Source: Porphyromonadaceae bacterium FC4 (GTDB lineage: Bacteria; Bacteroidota; Bacteroidia; Bacteroidales; Porphyromonadaceae). From it: 64,000 bases of DNA. The translations under genes and the position numbers were made by a program. Under the pieces are notes generated by a model. It saw only the letters and a list, made by a program, of their open reading frames with translations. It was not told the DNA's origin and searched no databases. Positions within the stretch are counted from its first letter, which is position 1. Each line of letters starts with the position of its first letter. The stretch covers positions 1,284,254-1,348,253 of the forward strand of contig LT635553.1 of the NCBI GenBank assembly GCA_900120395.1, written 5' to 3'. Of the stretch, positions 37,461 through 46,458 are shown one piece after another.

Positions 37461-37925
37461 TCACACCCCGTTTGGTGTTTGTTTACTTATATCCATATTA
37501 CAGTCCATAATTTTGTCAATACCTGCGTGTTCATTGTAAAGTGCCTCAACCCACTTTTCATGCATATATTGCTCTACTTCGTGATAATCCTCATCATTTG
37601 GGTTCACTATTTTGAATATCTGGTGAATACATTCATCGCCGTCTAATTCTTGGTAAATGTACATGATTACTCTATTAGCAAATAGAATGAAATAAGTGGA
37701 TAGTTCATCTTCGTGAATCTCTATGATCTTATTATTATCTAAATTACTAACAATAGTCCAGTTTTGACTATTAAATTTTTCGCTTGGTGGCTCAACAAAG
37801 CAAAAACTTGATGAGTCAAAATACAACCATTTTTTTTGCATCATTATAATGATGACCAATCCATATTGATTGTTAGCATATGGATTGGTTATTTCTTTAT
37901 AAAATATAGTCTTAATTTGGTCCAT
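37461..37925 (-). CDS. Unknown soluble protein, first gene of the Rhs island
   Basis: A 154-residue acidic protein with no signal peptide (MDQIKTIFYKEITNPYANNQ at the start). It has no motif I recognise; the content of aromatic and acidic residues (YIYQELDGDECIHQIF) is like cytoplasmic immunity proteins. It follows a hairpin at 37941-37973 and ends directly at an Rhs remnant, so it looks like an orphan immunity gene whose toxin tip has been lost. Confidence 0.5.
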   Translation of the reverse strand: MDQIKTIFYKEITNPYANNQYGLVIIIMMQKKWLYFDSSSFCFVEPPSEKFNSQNWTIVSNLDNNKIIEIHEDELSTYFILFANRVIMYIYQELDGDECIHQIFKIVNPNDEDYHEVEQYMHEKWVEALYNEHAGIDKIMDCNMDISKQTPNGV

Positions 37926-37940
37926 GTCAAATTATATGTA

Positions 37941-37973
37941 GTGGGTCTTATGAAGTTATTCTATAAGACCCAC
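37941..37973. terminator. Hairpin just upstream of the Rhs island genes
   Basis: Perfect 11-bp stem, GTGGGTCTTAT at 37941-37951 and its complement at 37963-37973, with an 11-base loop. It begins 16 bases before the start of the first island gene on the minus strand. It could be a leftover terminator that insulates the island or a structure in its leader. There is no T run on the minus-strand side. Confidence 0.5.
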
Positions 37974-38096
37974 ATTAGTGTAGTAGGAGAGCATGTCGCA
38001 AATGTACGAAACTAAATCATTAAGACCATTTTTGTCGTCTTTTTTTCTCTGACATTCATAGCTTTATCCTTTTTATGCAGGGAGATTTGAATCTTT

Positions 38097-38223
38097 TCAA
38101 GGGCATATTTTGTGTGACCCGGAGCAGGTCAGAAAGTTTCACGGATAGTAGCCAAATGTTTCCAGTAGGAAAGAAAACGATTAGACGGATAGAAGAGGAA
38201 TGTTTCCAGTAGGAAACTTTTTA
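38097..38223 (+). repeat. Dispersed two-unit repeat with leader, right Rhs border
   Basis: TCAAGGGCATATTTTGT (38097-38113; near-copy at 28391-28407) is followed by the hairpin leader GTGACCCGGAGCAGGTC (38114-38130). Then come two units with TTTCACGGATAGTAG and TTAGACGGATAGAAG, each followed by GTTTCCAGTAGGAAA. This copy ends the Rhs island and, with the 37941 hairpin, accounts for the 428-bp gap before recR. Nothing else is recognisable there. Confidence 0.8.
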
Positions 38224-38353
38224 TGATTAGACCCTGACTTTTTCGACACTTGCATTCTATTGGAGTTCAACGACATACACAAAAAAGCATATTGCACGAA
38301 AGCAATGAAGAGGATCGCCCTTGCGCAATGGTCTCCGAAGGGGAAAAGTCCGA

Positions 38354-38977
38354 TCACCTTTTGATCGTAGAGGAGAAGTCTACCCTATTTTCAATACTTC
38401 GTCCCAGAGTAATCTCATCGGCGTACTCCAGCTCATCTCCGACAGAGATACCTCTAGCGATGATGGTAACTCTCACATCGAGGGGCTCAAGCAGTCGATA
38501 GACGTAAAAATTGGTCGTATCCCCCTCCATCGTTGTACTCAGGGCAAGCAGCACCTCTTTTATTCCCTCCTTTTGTACCCGGTCGGGCAGATCGTCAAGA
38601 AAGAGGTCATCAGGACCGATGCCGTCCATGGGAGACACCAGCCCACCCAGCACATGGTACCCCCCACGGTAAAGGCCGGTACGCTCAATCGCCAACACCT
38701 CACGTATACTCTCTACGACACAGAGGATGCTGTCATCCCTCTGCGGATCTTTGCAAATCGTACAGAGGGTATCGTCTGAGATGTTGTGGCACTTTTCACA
38801 AAAATGGATCTCATCGATGAATGTATCGAGATCAGCAGTAAACTGATGGGTGAAGTCACGATCCTGCCGAAGGAGGAAGAGCGCAAGCCGCAGAGCACTC
38901 TTACGCCCTATACCGGGCAGTCCGGCAAAAGCATCAACAGCCTTTTGTAATAAGTGCGAATAGTTATTTAGGGTCAT
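38354..38977 (-). CDS. recR: Recombination mediator protein RecR
   Basis: Works with RecO and RecF to load RecA on SSB-covered gaps. The 207-residue protein has the N-terminal helix-hairpin-helix ([20 protein letters not shown]), the four-cysteine zinc finger ([17 protein letters not shown]), and the Toprim domain beginning at SILCVVES with a C-terminal [19 protein letters not shown], the Walker-B-like RecR signature. Length is typical. It overlaps lptB by four bases, lptB being upstream. Confidence 0.97.
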   Translation of the reverse strand: MTLNNYSHLLQKAVDAFAGLPGIGRKSALRLALFLLRQDRDFTHQFTADLDTFIDEIHFCEKCHNISDDTLCTICKDPQRDDSILCVVESIREVLAIERTGLYRGGYHVLGGLVSPMDGIGPDDLFLDDLPDRVQKEGIKEVLLALSTTMEGDTTNFYVYRLLEPLDVRVTIIARGISVGDELEYADEITLGRSIENRVDFSSTIKR

Positions 38978-39717
38978 AGATCATCAAAGCGCTTACGGCG
39001 GAGGATAAAGTCGCGTCCCAGGTATTTCTCACGCACTATCTCGTTCTCTGCCAGCTCTTCGGCTTTGCCCTGAAAGAGTACTTTTCCCTCAAAAAGTAGG
39101 TAAGCTCGATCCGTGATCGACAGAGTTTCGTTAACGTTGTGGTCCGTAATCAAGATGCCTATGTTTTGCTTTTTCAGCTTGGCAACTATTGACTGAATAT
39201 CTTGTACAGCAATGGGGTCGACGCCGGCAAAGGGTTCGTCCAGCATGATGAACTTAGGGTCGATGGCCAGGCATCGTGCAATCTCTGCACGACGACGCTC
39301 ACCGCCGCTCAGCCGCTCTCCATCGTTACGACGGACTTTTTCCAATCCGAACTCCTCTATGAGCTTCTCAAGCTTCTCCACCTGGGCTTCACGGGACATC
39401 CCGGTCATCTCCAGGACGGAGAGGATGTTGTCCTCTACAGACATTTTTCGGAAGATAGACTCCTCCTGAGCCAGATAACCTATGCCCAGTCGAGCGCGCT
39501 TGTAGATCGGCTCATTGGTAATGTCCCGATCGTCCAAATAGATCTTTCCATTATTGGGAGTTACGAGTCCGACGGTCATATAGAAGGTCGTGGTTTTGCC
39601 GGCTCCGTTGGGGCCAAGCAATCCTACTATTTCACCCTGTGACACATCGATTGAGACGTGGTTGACCACGGTCCGGTTTTTATATTTCTTTACGAGGTCT
39701 TCTGTTCTGAGCTTCAT
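38974..39717 (-). CDS. lptB: LPS export ABC transporter ATP-binding protein
   Basis: Cytoplasmic ATPase that powers LPS extraction by LptF/LptG. The 247-residue protein starts at 39717 ([18 protein letters not shown]); the 16 extra upstream residues of the open frame are not family-like. Walker [10 protein letters not shown], signature LSGGERRR, Walker [11 protein letters not shown] and the H-loop ITDHN are all present. The C-terminus [13 protein letters not shown] is typical of LptB. A permease partner is encoded at 1232-2347. Confidence 0.95.
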   Translation of the reverse strand: MKLRTEDLVKKYKNRTVVNHVSIDVSQGEIVGLLGPNGAGKTTTFYMTVGLVTPNNGKIYLDDRDITNEPIYKRARLGIGYLAQEESIFRKMSVEDNILSVLEMTGMSREAQVEKLEKLIEEFGLEKVRRNDGERLSGGERRRAEIARCLAIDPKFIMLDEPFAGVDPIAVQDIQSIVAKLKKQNIGILITDHNVNETLSITDRAYLLFEGKVLFQGKAEELAENEIVREKYLGRDFILRRKRFDDL

Positions 39718-39745
39718 GGGGTCTAGGTCTGTTTCGGATGGGAGG

Positions 39746-40354
39746 TCATAGGTCAGAGTCAGCACTCTCTATGATCTGACTCATGTAGTCCAGTAGCTCC
39801 TCTTTCCCACTTTTCTTGGCAGAGGAGGTGATAAAGTAGGTGGGAAGCTCCTCCCATGTCTCTTCTAGCTTTGTCATGTAGTCTTGGACACTTGCCCTGG
39901 CAGCAGTGGCGGATACCTTATCTGCCTTCGTGAAGACAAGGGCGAAGGGGATCCCCTTTTCACCCATGCGGTTGATGAAGTCAAGATCTATCTTGAGTGG
40001 TGCATGACGAATGTCAAGCAAGATAAAGAGGCAAGCCATCTCGGTACGATGCTCCGTATACTCGGCAATCATGCGTGACAGATCCTTCTGGACGGGCTTG
40101 GGCACCTTGGCATACCCATACCCGGGCAGGTCGACAATATAAAATGAATCATTAACCAGGAAGTGATTGATCAACTGAGTCTTGCCGGGGATCTGCGAGG
40201 TCTTCGCCAGTGCTCCTTTCTGCAGGAGCATGTTGATCAGCGACGACTTTCCGACATTTGACCGGCCAATGAATGCAAACTCAATACGACCGTCCGTGGG
40301 GCACTGCTCAATAGTCGAGCTACTCTTATGAAAGGCTGCTGTGCGGATATCCAT
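39746..40354 (-). CDS. engB: Ribosome biogenesis GTP-binding protein EngB/YsxC
   Basis: Essential GTPase in large-subunit assembly. The 202-residue protein starts at 40354 ([12 protein letters not shown]); the frame extends upstream into the lipid kinase gene and is trimmed. G1 is [13 protein letters not shown]2/G3 are [10 protein letters not shown] and [10 protein letters not shown]4 is TKADK and G5 is SSAKK. It lies 7 bases after the lipid kinase and 28 before lptB. Confidence 0.96.
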   Translation of the reverse strand: MDIRTAAFHKSSSTIEQCPTDGRIEFAFIGRSNVGKSSLINMLLQKGALAKTSQIPGKTQLINHFLVNDSFYIVDLPGYGYAKVPKPVQKDLSRMIAEYTEHRTEMACLFILLDIRHAPLKIDLDFINRMGEKGIPFALVFTKADKVSATAARASVQDYMTKLEETWEELPTYFITSSAKKSGKEELLDYMSQIIESADSDL

Positions 40355-40361
40355 AGGTTGT

Positions 40362-41351
40362 TTATGTCTTGAGGTTGGGATTGGGATTGAAAAACTCCTT
40401 GACGTCGTCGCCAAACTTCTGAAATGAGTCGGCAATGCCGTTGAACAGATCGAAGACATTCTTCTCACGGTCCTCCTCCCTACCGATACAGACAGTCAGG
40501 TTATGAGAGATTACCTTTACCGTTAACTTGGTAACCGCTCCACGGGGTTCGCCATCGATATGGTACTGTACAGGCTCATTCGTGGTGATTGTGATTTCCT
40601 TGCCTTGGTACATTTTCGTGTACTCATTATCGGCAAGCTCTCCGGAGAAGAGCTGATAGGCCACCTTGCCACCCTCCGCCTTTGGGAAGTCCTTGATGAT
40701 CGTGACGTCCAGCAGACCATCTCTCATGCTTGCATTGGGGGCAATGAAAGCGTTATTGCCATACTGACTCGCATTTGCCACAGCTACAAGAAAAGCCCGA
40801 GCACTCTTCTCTCTACCATCAATCTTGAGCAGGAAATCCGAAGGCTCGTAGCCGAAGTAGGAGTTTACAGAGTCAGCAACATAGTTCGCAATCCCTCGCC
40901 TAGCCGAAGAAGCAAAGTCGTCGGATACCTTCCCGTCAAAACCAATACCGCAGGTAATAAAGAAGGACTCGCCATTGGCCTCGCAAGTATCAATGCTCAT
41001 CTGATCATTGCGAAGGAGCACCTCCAGAGCCTTATCCGGCGCCATGGGGATCCTCAACTCTCTCGCCAAGCCATTACCAGAGCCACGCGGGAGAATACCC
41101 AAGACCTTACCCGTCCCTTTCAGTGCCTCCCCGATTTCATTCACTGTACCGTCGCCCCCACATGCCACGATGACGTCGTAGTCTTTCTCCAGCGCTTCAC
41201 GGGCAAGTTCGTAAGCATGCCCTGCCCTTTCGGTAAGTTGAGACTCTACCGAGTGACCCGCAGATCTAATCGTATCAACCGCTCTTTGGACAAAAGCAGC
41301 TGAAAACTTCCTAGGCCCGGAGTTGGGGTTGACAATGAGCAAGTACTTCAT
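40362..41351 (-). CDS. Diacylglycerol/sphingosine-type lipid kinase (YegS/DgkB family)
   Basis: Phosphorylates a lipid alcohol with ATP. The 329-residue protein starts at 41351 (MKYLLIVNPNSGPRK), the normal first strand of the family. Nucleotide-site motifs are CGGDGTVNEIGEAL and PRGSGNGLARELRIP; a second domain follows with NNAFIAPNASMRDG and FDGKVSDDF. The C-terminal extension (about 25 residues, DDVKEFFNPNPNLKT) is not typical. The actual lipid (diacylglycerol, ceramide or dihydrosphingosine, all possible in this phylum) cannot be read from sequence. Confidence 0.88.
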   Translation of the reverse strand: MKYLLIVNPNSGPRKFSAAFVQRAVDTIRSAGHSVESQLTERAGHAYELAREALEKDYDVIVACGGDGTVNEIGEALKGTGKVLGILPRGSGNGLARELRIPMAPDKALEVLLRNDQMSIDTCEANGESFFITCGIGFDGKVSDDFASSARRGIANYVADSVNSYFGYEPSDFLLKIDGREKSARAFLVAVANASQYGNNAFIAPNASMRDGLLDVTIIKDFPKAEGGKVAYQLFSGELADNEYTKMYQGKEITITTNEPVQYHIDGEPRGAVTKLTVKVISHNLTVCIGREEDREKNVFDLFNGIADSFQKFGDDVKEFFNPNPNLKT

Positions 41352-41378
41352 CTTCGTCACACTAAACACAGCTCTACT

Positions 41379-42461
41379 CTATCGCCTACGATCCTCCCTC
41401 GTCTTCGTGCTGTATTGGTCCACCAAGGGGTTGGCAGTAATCTCAGCATTTAGCTTCCTACTGCGGAGAATATCGATGGCTTTGTAGATAGCGGCTCTAA
41501 AGGAGGTAGGACTAGCCTCACCTTTTCCTGCGATATCGTATGCCGTACCATGGTCCGGAGAAGTTCGGACGATGGGCAGTCCACTGGTCACATTGACTCC
41601 TCCATTCATTGCGAGTAGCTTGAAGGGGATCAATCCCTGATCATGATACATAGCGACCACGGCATCAAAGCGTCTGTATGCTCCACTTCCCCATAGTCCA
41701 TCGCTTGAGTACGGGCCAAAAACCAGCATACCCTTGTCAAAAAGCTCCCGAACCACAGGGGCTATGATCTGCACCTCTTCACTCCCGAGCATTCCACCCT
41801 CGCCGGCATGGGGGTTGAGTCCCTCCACGGCAATACGCGGCTTGGGGATACCGAAATCAACACTCAGAGCTTTCTCAAAACGGAGCAAGTAGTCCGTCAG
41901 TAGCTCTTTGGTGATTGTCTCAGATACCATACTGATAGGGATATGAGTCGTCAGAAGACCTACCACAGGTAGCCCCTCCATGCTAAAGAGCATAAGCGGT
42001 CTCGAGTCCGAGTACGGATCGGCAAAAAACTCCGTGTGACCCGGATACTGAAACTCCGGACTCCAGGTCATATCTTTATTGATCGGCGCTGTCACCAGAG
42101 CATCTACATTACCTGCCATCACATCGTCCCTTGCTTTCATAAGAGCACGGACAGCCAAGATACCTGCAGGACGTGTCGCTTCACCCGGTGTCACATCTGT
42201 GGGCACACCGCCGGTAGATATGGGGATGAGATTGATGACTCCATCGGTGGCATCGGTGGCTCGTCCTATCACTTTGATCTGCCGAGACAGCTCGATGGAC
42301 AAGAGTCTCTGATAGTACTCTACAAACTCTTGCGCTCCGTATACAATGGGGGTAAAGAGGTCAAAGATCCGGTCATCGGACAAGGTTTTCAGCAGGACCT
42401 CATACCCTACTCCATTAAAGTCGCCGTGGGTGATCCCTATTTTGAATAAATTATTTCTCAT
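41379..42461 (-). CDS. pdxA: 4-hydroxythreonine-4-phosphate dehydrogenase
   Basis: NAD-dependent step of the deoxyxylulose-phosphate-dependent vitamin B6 route. The 360-residue protein starts at 42461 (MRNNLFKIGITHGDFNGVG), 11 bases inside the DUF4837 gene. The three metal-binding histidines are visible in YPGHTEFFA, NPHAGEGGMLG and MYHDQGLIPFK; VTSGLPIVRTSPDHGTAYDI is the C-terminal hallmark. pdxJ is not in the window. Confidence 0.96.
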   Translation of the reverse strand: MRNNLFKIGITHGDFNGVGYEVLLKTLSDDRIFDLFTPIVYGAQEFVEYYQRLLSIELSRQIKVIGRATDATDGVINLIPISTGGVPTDVTPGEATRPAGILAVRALMKARDDVMAGNVDALVTAPINKDMTWSPEFQYPGHTEFFADPYSDSRPLMLFSMEGLPVVGLLTTHIPISMVSETITKELLTDYLLRFEKALSVDFGIPKPRIAVEGLNPHAGEGGMLGSEEVQIIAPVVRELFDKGMLVFGPYSSDGLWGSGAYRRFDAVVAMYHDQGLIPFKLLAMNGGVNVTSGLPIVRTSPDHGTAYDIAGKGEASPTSFRAAIYKAIDILRSRKLNAEITANPLVDQYSTKTREDRRR

Positions 42462-43506
42462 TTTCTTCGTCAGTAATTGCGTGCGAGCCAAAGTCTGATC
42501 CGGTAGGACGAAGGGTATACAGTGCTGCTTCGTTGTACAGCATCAGGTTACGCTTCTTCGCACTTGGCGCATACACCATCGCCTCAGCCACGATCACTCT
42601 CTGCTGAGCACTGTCAAGTAGAGCATGCATCACAAATGGCCCTCCCATCATATCGTTGACCATCGCCCAGAGTCCCCTAATCTCCGCACGGTAAGCCTCC
42701 TTATATGTAAACCCTCTGAAAGAGGGAGTCACTCGCTTCTCAGTGGTGACAAAAGACCCATCGTACTGCCCAACAATGTTTTTGGCCAACACAGAGTCCC
42801 GCTTGTGGATAAGATAGTCAAGCGTGAACGTATTCTCGTCTCGATAAGGAAAAGAGTAGACCACAAAGTCAAGACGACGCTTGGTATCCATATTGGAAGC
42901 CCATGCAAAGTCTTCACCCTCGTGATAGTACTTCATCTCCTCGGGCACATTGACCGTAATACCCGGAAACTTTTCTTCAACCATTCGTGCAAATGGGCTC
43001 GAATAAGTCTGCTCCAGGACGGTCTCCCAACGCTTGAGCTCTTCATTATACACATACTTACTGAGCTGCTCACCTCGCACACGCAGCAGTCTATAAAAGG
43101 AAGTCAAACTCTCAGCCTTGGCATGAATCAAAAGTTGACCGGTCGCATAGTGATCACGGACAATACTGACGGATGGCTGAGTGTACATCTTTGGGTCAAT
43201 GCTGACAAATAAGATGTTGCGTAGGGAGCGAAACATCGAGGAAAAGTTGCCTACCGGAGTGTACATCAGATCCTGCATCGGCTCCTTTTGCGGCAAGACA
43301 AAGACCGGCTTACCAAATGCAGCAGCAATACTATCTTTTACCTCCTGAGCGTCCAAGCTGTCTGGGAGCACAACCATCAAAGACGATGGTGTACCTGTCG
43401 CGCCAAAGGGATTTTTCTTTGTTTTTTTGTTGCACCCTGATATTAAGAGCACTCCTAGCAGAAAGGATAGTACGGAAAACGTCAGAAAACTATATTTTTT
43501 GGTCAT
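42451..43506 (-). CDS. DUF4837 family lipoprotein
   Basis: A 351-residue lipoprotein (lipobox LISGC after a hydrophobic stretch) matching DUF4837, found only in Bacteroidota. Visible features are LMVVLPDSLDAQEVKDSIAA, FVSIDPKMYTQPSVSIVRD and a late FTYKEAYRAEIRGLWAMVND. The function is not known. It overlaps pdxA and is probably cotranscribed with it and the downstream lipid kinase. Confidence 0.82.
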   Translation of the reverse strand: MTKKYSFLTFSVLSFLLGVLLISGCNKKTKKNPFGATGTPSSLMVVLPDSLDAQEVKDSIAAAFGKPVFVLPQKEPMQDLMYTPVGNFSSMFRSLRNILFVSIDPKMYTQPSVSIVRDHYATGQLLIHAKAESLTSFYRLLRVRGEQLSKYVYNEELKRWETVLEQTYSSPFARMVEEKFPGITVNVPEEMKYYHEGEDFAWASNMDTKRRLDFVVYSFPYRDENTFTLDYLIHKRDSVLAKNIVGQYDGSFVTTEKRVTPSFRGFTYKEAYRAEIRGLWAMVNDMMGGPFVMHALLDSAQQRVIVAEAMVYAPSAKKRNLMLYNEAALYTLRPTGSDFGSHAITDEENEK

Positions 43507-43619
43507 AAAGAGGCGTTGTCAAGTTCAGTGAATACTGCATCAATGTAGACACAGCACAACATTCATACAAATGTACCGAAACTTCAGAAGATCTGCAGAA
43601 GCAAACCGGGCTGACGCAA

Positions 43620-43745
43620 TAGGATTTTTTGCCCTTCGGGTCCGGGCAAAAAATTTGACGGATAGTAGCGAAAAGTTTCCAGTAGGAAAGAGAACGATTT
43701 GACGGATAGAAGCGAAAGGTTTCCAGTAGGAAACTTTTTGCGGTC
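43620..43745 (+). repeat. Dispersed two-unit repeat with hairpin leader, best-preserved copy
   Basis: The lead ATTTTTTGCCC (43624-43634) and GGGCAAAAAAT (43644-43654) form a perfect 11-bp stem. Two units follow: TTTGACGGATAGTAGCGAAA and TTTGACGGATAGAAGCGAAA, each with GTTTCCAGTAGGAAA. AAAAGTTTCC (43671-43680) in the first unit is complementary to GGAAACTTTT (43729-43738) at the end, so the whole core can close on itself. It lies between the DUF4837 gene and the GHL10 gene in a 303-bp gap. I see nothing else there. Confidence 0.85.
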
Positions 43746-43809
43746 AGACAATCGGCTGTTACAGGTTAAGTATCTCCCTGTTTGTCAGCGACATATAGAG
43801 CCATCTGAT

Positions 43810-45375
43810 TTAATCAAATTTCGGGCTTGACACCCTCTTTCCACCCGAGCGTATGGCGGGCTCAGCTTCTGCCGTTTCCGGGGAACGACGGTAGTAGGAG
43901 ACTTCATCGCTCAGACTCTCCAGACCGGTATGGGTATCATAGGCACCTATGCGCAGTGTTATCAGGTCCTCGTCCTCCATTTTTGCCCACGGGAGGGTAT
44001 ACTCTGTCGCTGTCGTGACTGCTATGAGGTCATCCCCTGTATCGGTGTCCGGATCCTCGGCATGGGAGGAAAAGTAGATGGAGTAAATAAGTCGCTTGGA
44101 CTCACTATCAGACTCAGACCAGAGGACAGTCATGCCCTTCTCTGACTTTTTGTCAAGTGAGACAATGGTCGGAGCGGAGGGCATCATGTGCGAGACAGAG
44201 TCCGGTGAGTGGAATGCCGGATGCGGCAAGACGGGTGTAGAGAAGAGTGAATCTCTAAGGGGCTGGTGTAACCGCAGAGCCAAGTCTGCCACTTGATCTG
44301 CCCTAAAAAAGCAAACACCGGAAATAATGGAGTCGTTTTGGATTAGGGCTGTCTGCTTCAGGACTTCTTGTACCGGCCAGTTCCCCTCTCCCTTGAGGAC
44401 ACGGTAGGCACCCAGTCCGATGACAATAGGTATATCCAGGTGCTGCTTCCAGTCTTCCACTATGGGCGTAAAGCTCCGACCTCGTATGTAGTGCATGGGG
44501 ACAACAAAGTCGACCAAGCTGTCCTTTGCCCAAGCTACAGGATCTTGACAGGTATCATCAAGTGCAGTCCACCCTCCCGGTCGATCATAGTTGGCAATTT
44601 CGCGCTGATACGTACCAATCGTCGCACAGCTCAAGAGTACCGTGGGGCACTGCTGCTTGATCTCGTCGCGAACCTCTCGGACAATATGGTTGATATTCTG
44701 CATGCGCCACTCATGGAGGGAAAGATCCACATCGGCTTTTTGGTAGGCAGCCCTATCGGGGAAGCGCTTGATATTCTCCGGATAGCGGATATAGTCCAGG
44801 TGAATCCCATCCAGAGGGTACTTCTGCAAAAGCTCTGCAACAATGCGCCGCAAGTGCGTGGCAGTAGCCGGATTGGCGGGATCCATATAGACTTCACCAC
44901 TGTGCTTGATGGTACGTCCGGGCCAAAGTTTTGCATACGCAGTGCTGCTGAGCGACCGAAGATACCGATCCGACCCAAGAGGTAGGGCCACGAGCCAGGC
45001 ATGGACAGCCATCCCTCGCTTATGGCACTCGTCTAAAGCAAAGGCAAGGGGGTCGTACATGAACTTTCCACTCTTCAAAAAAAGTGGATTCCCCGGCTCA
45101 ACGGATGATGGATAGATGAGATCACCCCGCCCGCGCACCTGCAGAAAAATAGTATTGATGCCTGCCACCTGTAGACGATCGAGGAGCTGCGTGAGTTCTC
45201 GCTTTTGTCGTCCTTCGTCAGATGACTTAGGCCAATCCAAGCCGTAGACCGTGGTCAGCCAGACCGCCCTCATCTCATACTTTGCACGGGGCGTCGCTGC
45301 TCGCACGCCGGAGAAGTCACAAAGTAGGAGAAGAAGAGCTGCTAAAACAACGCTCAACAGCCGCTGTTTTTTCAT
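43810..45375 (-). CDS. Exported family-10-like glycosyl hydrolase (GHL10/DUF187)
   Basis: A 521-residue protein with a signal peptide (LLSVVLAALLLLLCDFSG). Residues 30-330 form a GHL10 barrel: YEMRAVWLTTVYGLDWPKS, GINTIFLQVRGRGDLIYPSS, YPLDGIHLDYIRYPENI and DFVVPMHYIRGRSF. The C-terminal part (about 400-500, PTIVSLDKKSEKGMTVLWSE) looks like a fibronectin-III-type beta domain. Members probably act on peptidoglycan or other cell-surface glycans in the periplasm, but the substrate is not known. Its start overlaps the panC stop by four bases. Confidence 0.88.
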   Translation of the reverse strand: MKKQRLLSVVLAALLLLLCDFSGVRAATPRAKYEMRAVWLTTVYGLDWPKSSDEGRQKRELTQLLDRLQVAGINTIFLQVRGRGDLIYPSSVEPGNPLFLKSGKFMYDPLAFALDECHKRGMAVHAWLVALPLGSDRYLRSLSSTAYAKLWPGRTIKHSGEVYMDPANPATATHLRRIVAELLQKYPLDGIHLDYIRYPENIKRFPDRAAYQKADVDLSLHEWRMQNINHIVREVRDEIKQQCPTVLLSCATIGTYQREIANYDRPGGWTALDDTCQDPVAWAKDSLVDFVVPMHYIRGRSFTPIVEDWKQHLDIPIVIGLGAYRVLKGEGNWPVQEVLKQTALIQNDSIISGVCFFRADQVADLALRLHQPLRDSLFSTPVLPHPAFHSPDSVSHMMPSAPTIVSLDKKSEKGMTVLWSESDSESKRLIYSIYFSSHAEDPDTDTGDDLIAVTTATEYTLPWAKMEDEDLITLRIGAYDTHTGLESLSDEVSYYRRSPETAEAEPAIRSGGKRVSSPKFD

Positions 45376-46214
45376 AGAGCGATGTGATCGATCAGGCGCA
45401 CCTCTCCACAGTAGACGGTAATCGCTCCCACAGGCTCGGTACTCTCGTGCCAGTCAGCTATCGCCCCAAGTGTCTCACCATCTACAATACTGAAGTACTC
45501 GACTCTCAAGAGTGGATCTTTCTCTATTTCGCGGATCACCTGCTCGCTAACCTCTGCGACGGAGGCACCGGAGGCTTTGAGGCTCTTGCCATGCTCAAGA
45601 GCCTTAAATATCTTGGGAGCTGATTTTCGCTCTGCCTCGGAGAGCCTGTTGTTTCGAGAGCTCATGGCAAGCCCGTCCGTCTCACGGACAATCGGACACG
45701 GAACAATCTCCACATCCATATCCGGCGAGAGCTTGACCATCTGCTTGATGACTGCTATCTGCTGGAAATCTTTCAGACCAAAGTAGGCAAACGTGGGGCG
45801 TACTAACCTGAAGAGTTTGCTGACTATCCATACCACTCCTTGGAAGTGTCCGGGTCTGTACTGACCCTCCATCACCTCTGCTACCTGCCCGAGGTCGTAC
45901 TGAGGAGGGAGCTCGCCTTTTTCGTACATCTCATCAGGTGTGGGCAAAAAGACAACATCCACCCCGACTGACTCCAGCAGACGGAGATCGTCTTCGTCAT
46001 TGTGCGGGTAGGTCTTTAGATCTGTGGGGTTGTTGAACTGGGTGGGGTTCAAGAAAACACTGACAAAGGTACAATCACATTCCTTCAGAGAGCGTCGTAT
46101 CAAGCTGAGGTGTCCCTCGTGCAGTCCACCCATAGTGGGGACAAATCCTATTATTTCTGTTGTGTACTGAGCACGAATCTGCTTCAGTTCTTCTTTGGTG
46201 CGTACTACTTTCAT
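45372..46214 (-). CDS. panC: Pantothenate synthetase
   Basis: Joins pantoate and beta-alanine with ATP. The 280-residue protein (start 46214, MKVVRTKEELKQI; 46229 is also open) shows GFVPTMGGLHEGHLSLI with the HIGH-like GLHEGH, VSVFLNPTQFNNPTDL, FGLKDFQQIAVIKQMV and the late SSRNNRLSEAER. It is the penultimate gene of the hemG-DUF2007-panC-GHL10 chain. Confidence 0.97.
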   Translation of the reverse strand: MKVVRTKEELKQIRAQYTTEIIGFVPTMGGLHEGHLSLIRRSLKECDCTFVSVFLNPTQFNNPTDLKTYPHNDEDDLRLLESVGVDVVFLPTPDEMYEKGELPPQYDLGQVAEVMEGQYRPGHFQGVVWIVSKLFRLVRPTFAYFGLKDFQQIAVIKQMVKLSPDMDVEIVPCPIVRETDGLAMSSRNNRLSEAERKSAPKIFKALEHGKSLKASGASVAEVSEQVIREIEKDPLLRVEYFSIVDGETLGAIADWHESTEPVGAITVYCGEVRLIDHIAL

Positions 46215-46245
46215 TTGACCAGTCGACATTCGCTCAAAATAAAAA

Positions 46246-46458
46246 CTACTTCCCCTCCTCCCGTCTTCGCTTTAGTTCACGGTATATGGGTAATCCTACC
46301 AGCACAGCACTCACTATGATCATAAAGACAAGGAGGCCATCAATCCGGCTGTTTTTGAGCAAAACAATGTATACCAGAAAGCCCCACAGAGCGACCAGAC
46401 ATGCCATCTGGAAAGAGGTCATTCGTTTGGGCTTGCGAGGATAGTTATTTACACTCAT
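46246..46458 (-). CDS. Small two-helix membrane protein
   Basis: A 70-residue protein starting at 46458 (MSVNNYPRKPKRMTSFQMAC), overlapping the DUF2007 stop as ATGA. Two membrane helices are seen (about residues 17-33 and 40-57) followed by a basic-acidic tail (YRELKRRREEGK). I do not assign a family. The tight overlap suggests that it works with the DUF2007 protein. Confidence 0.6.
   Translation of the reverse strand: MSVNNYPRKPKRMTSFQMACLVALWGFLVYIVLLKNSRIDGLLVFMIIVSAVLVGLPIYRELKRRREEGK

Noticed and set aside
43655..43740. The two direct units looked like a mini CRISPR array.
   Set aside because: Only two units occur at each site, the sequence between the TTTCCAGTAGGAAA parts is conserved from copy to copy rather than unique, and no cas genes are present.
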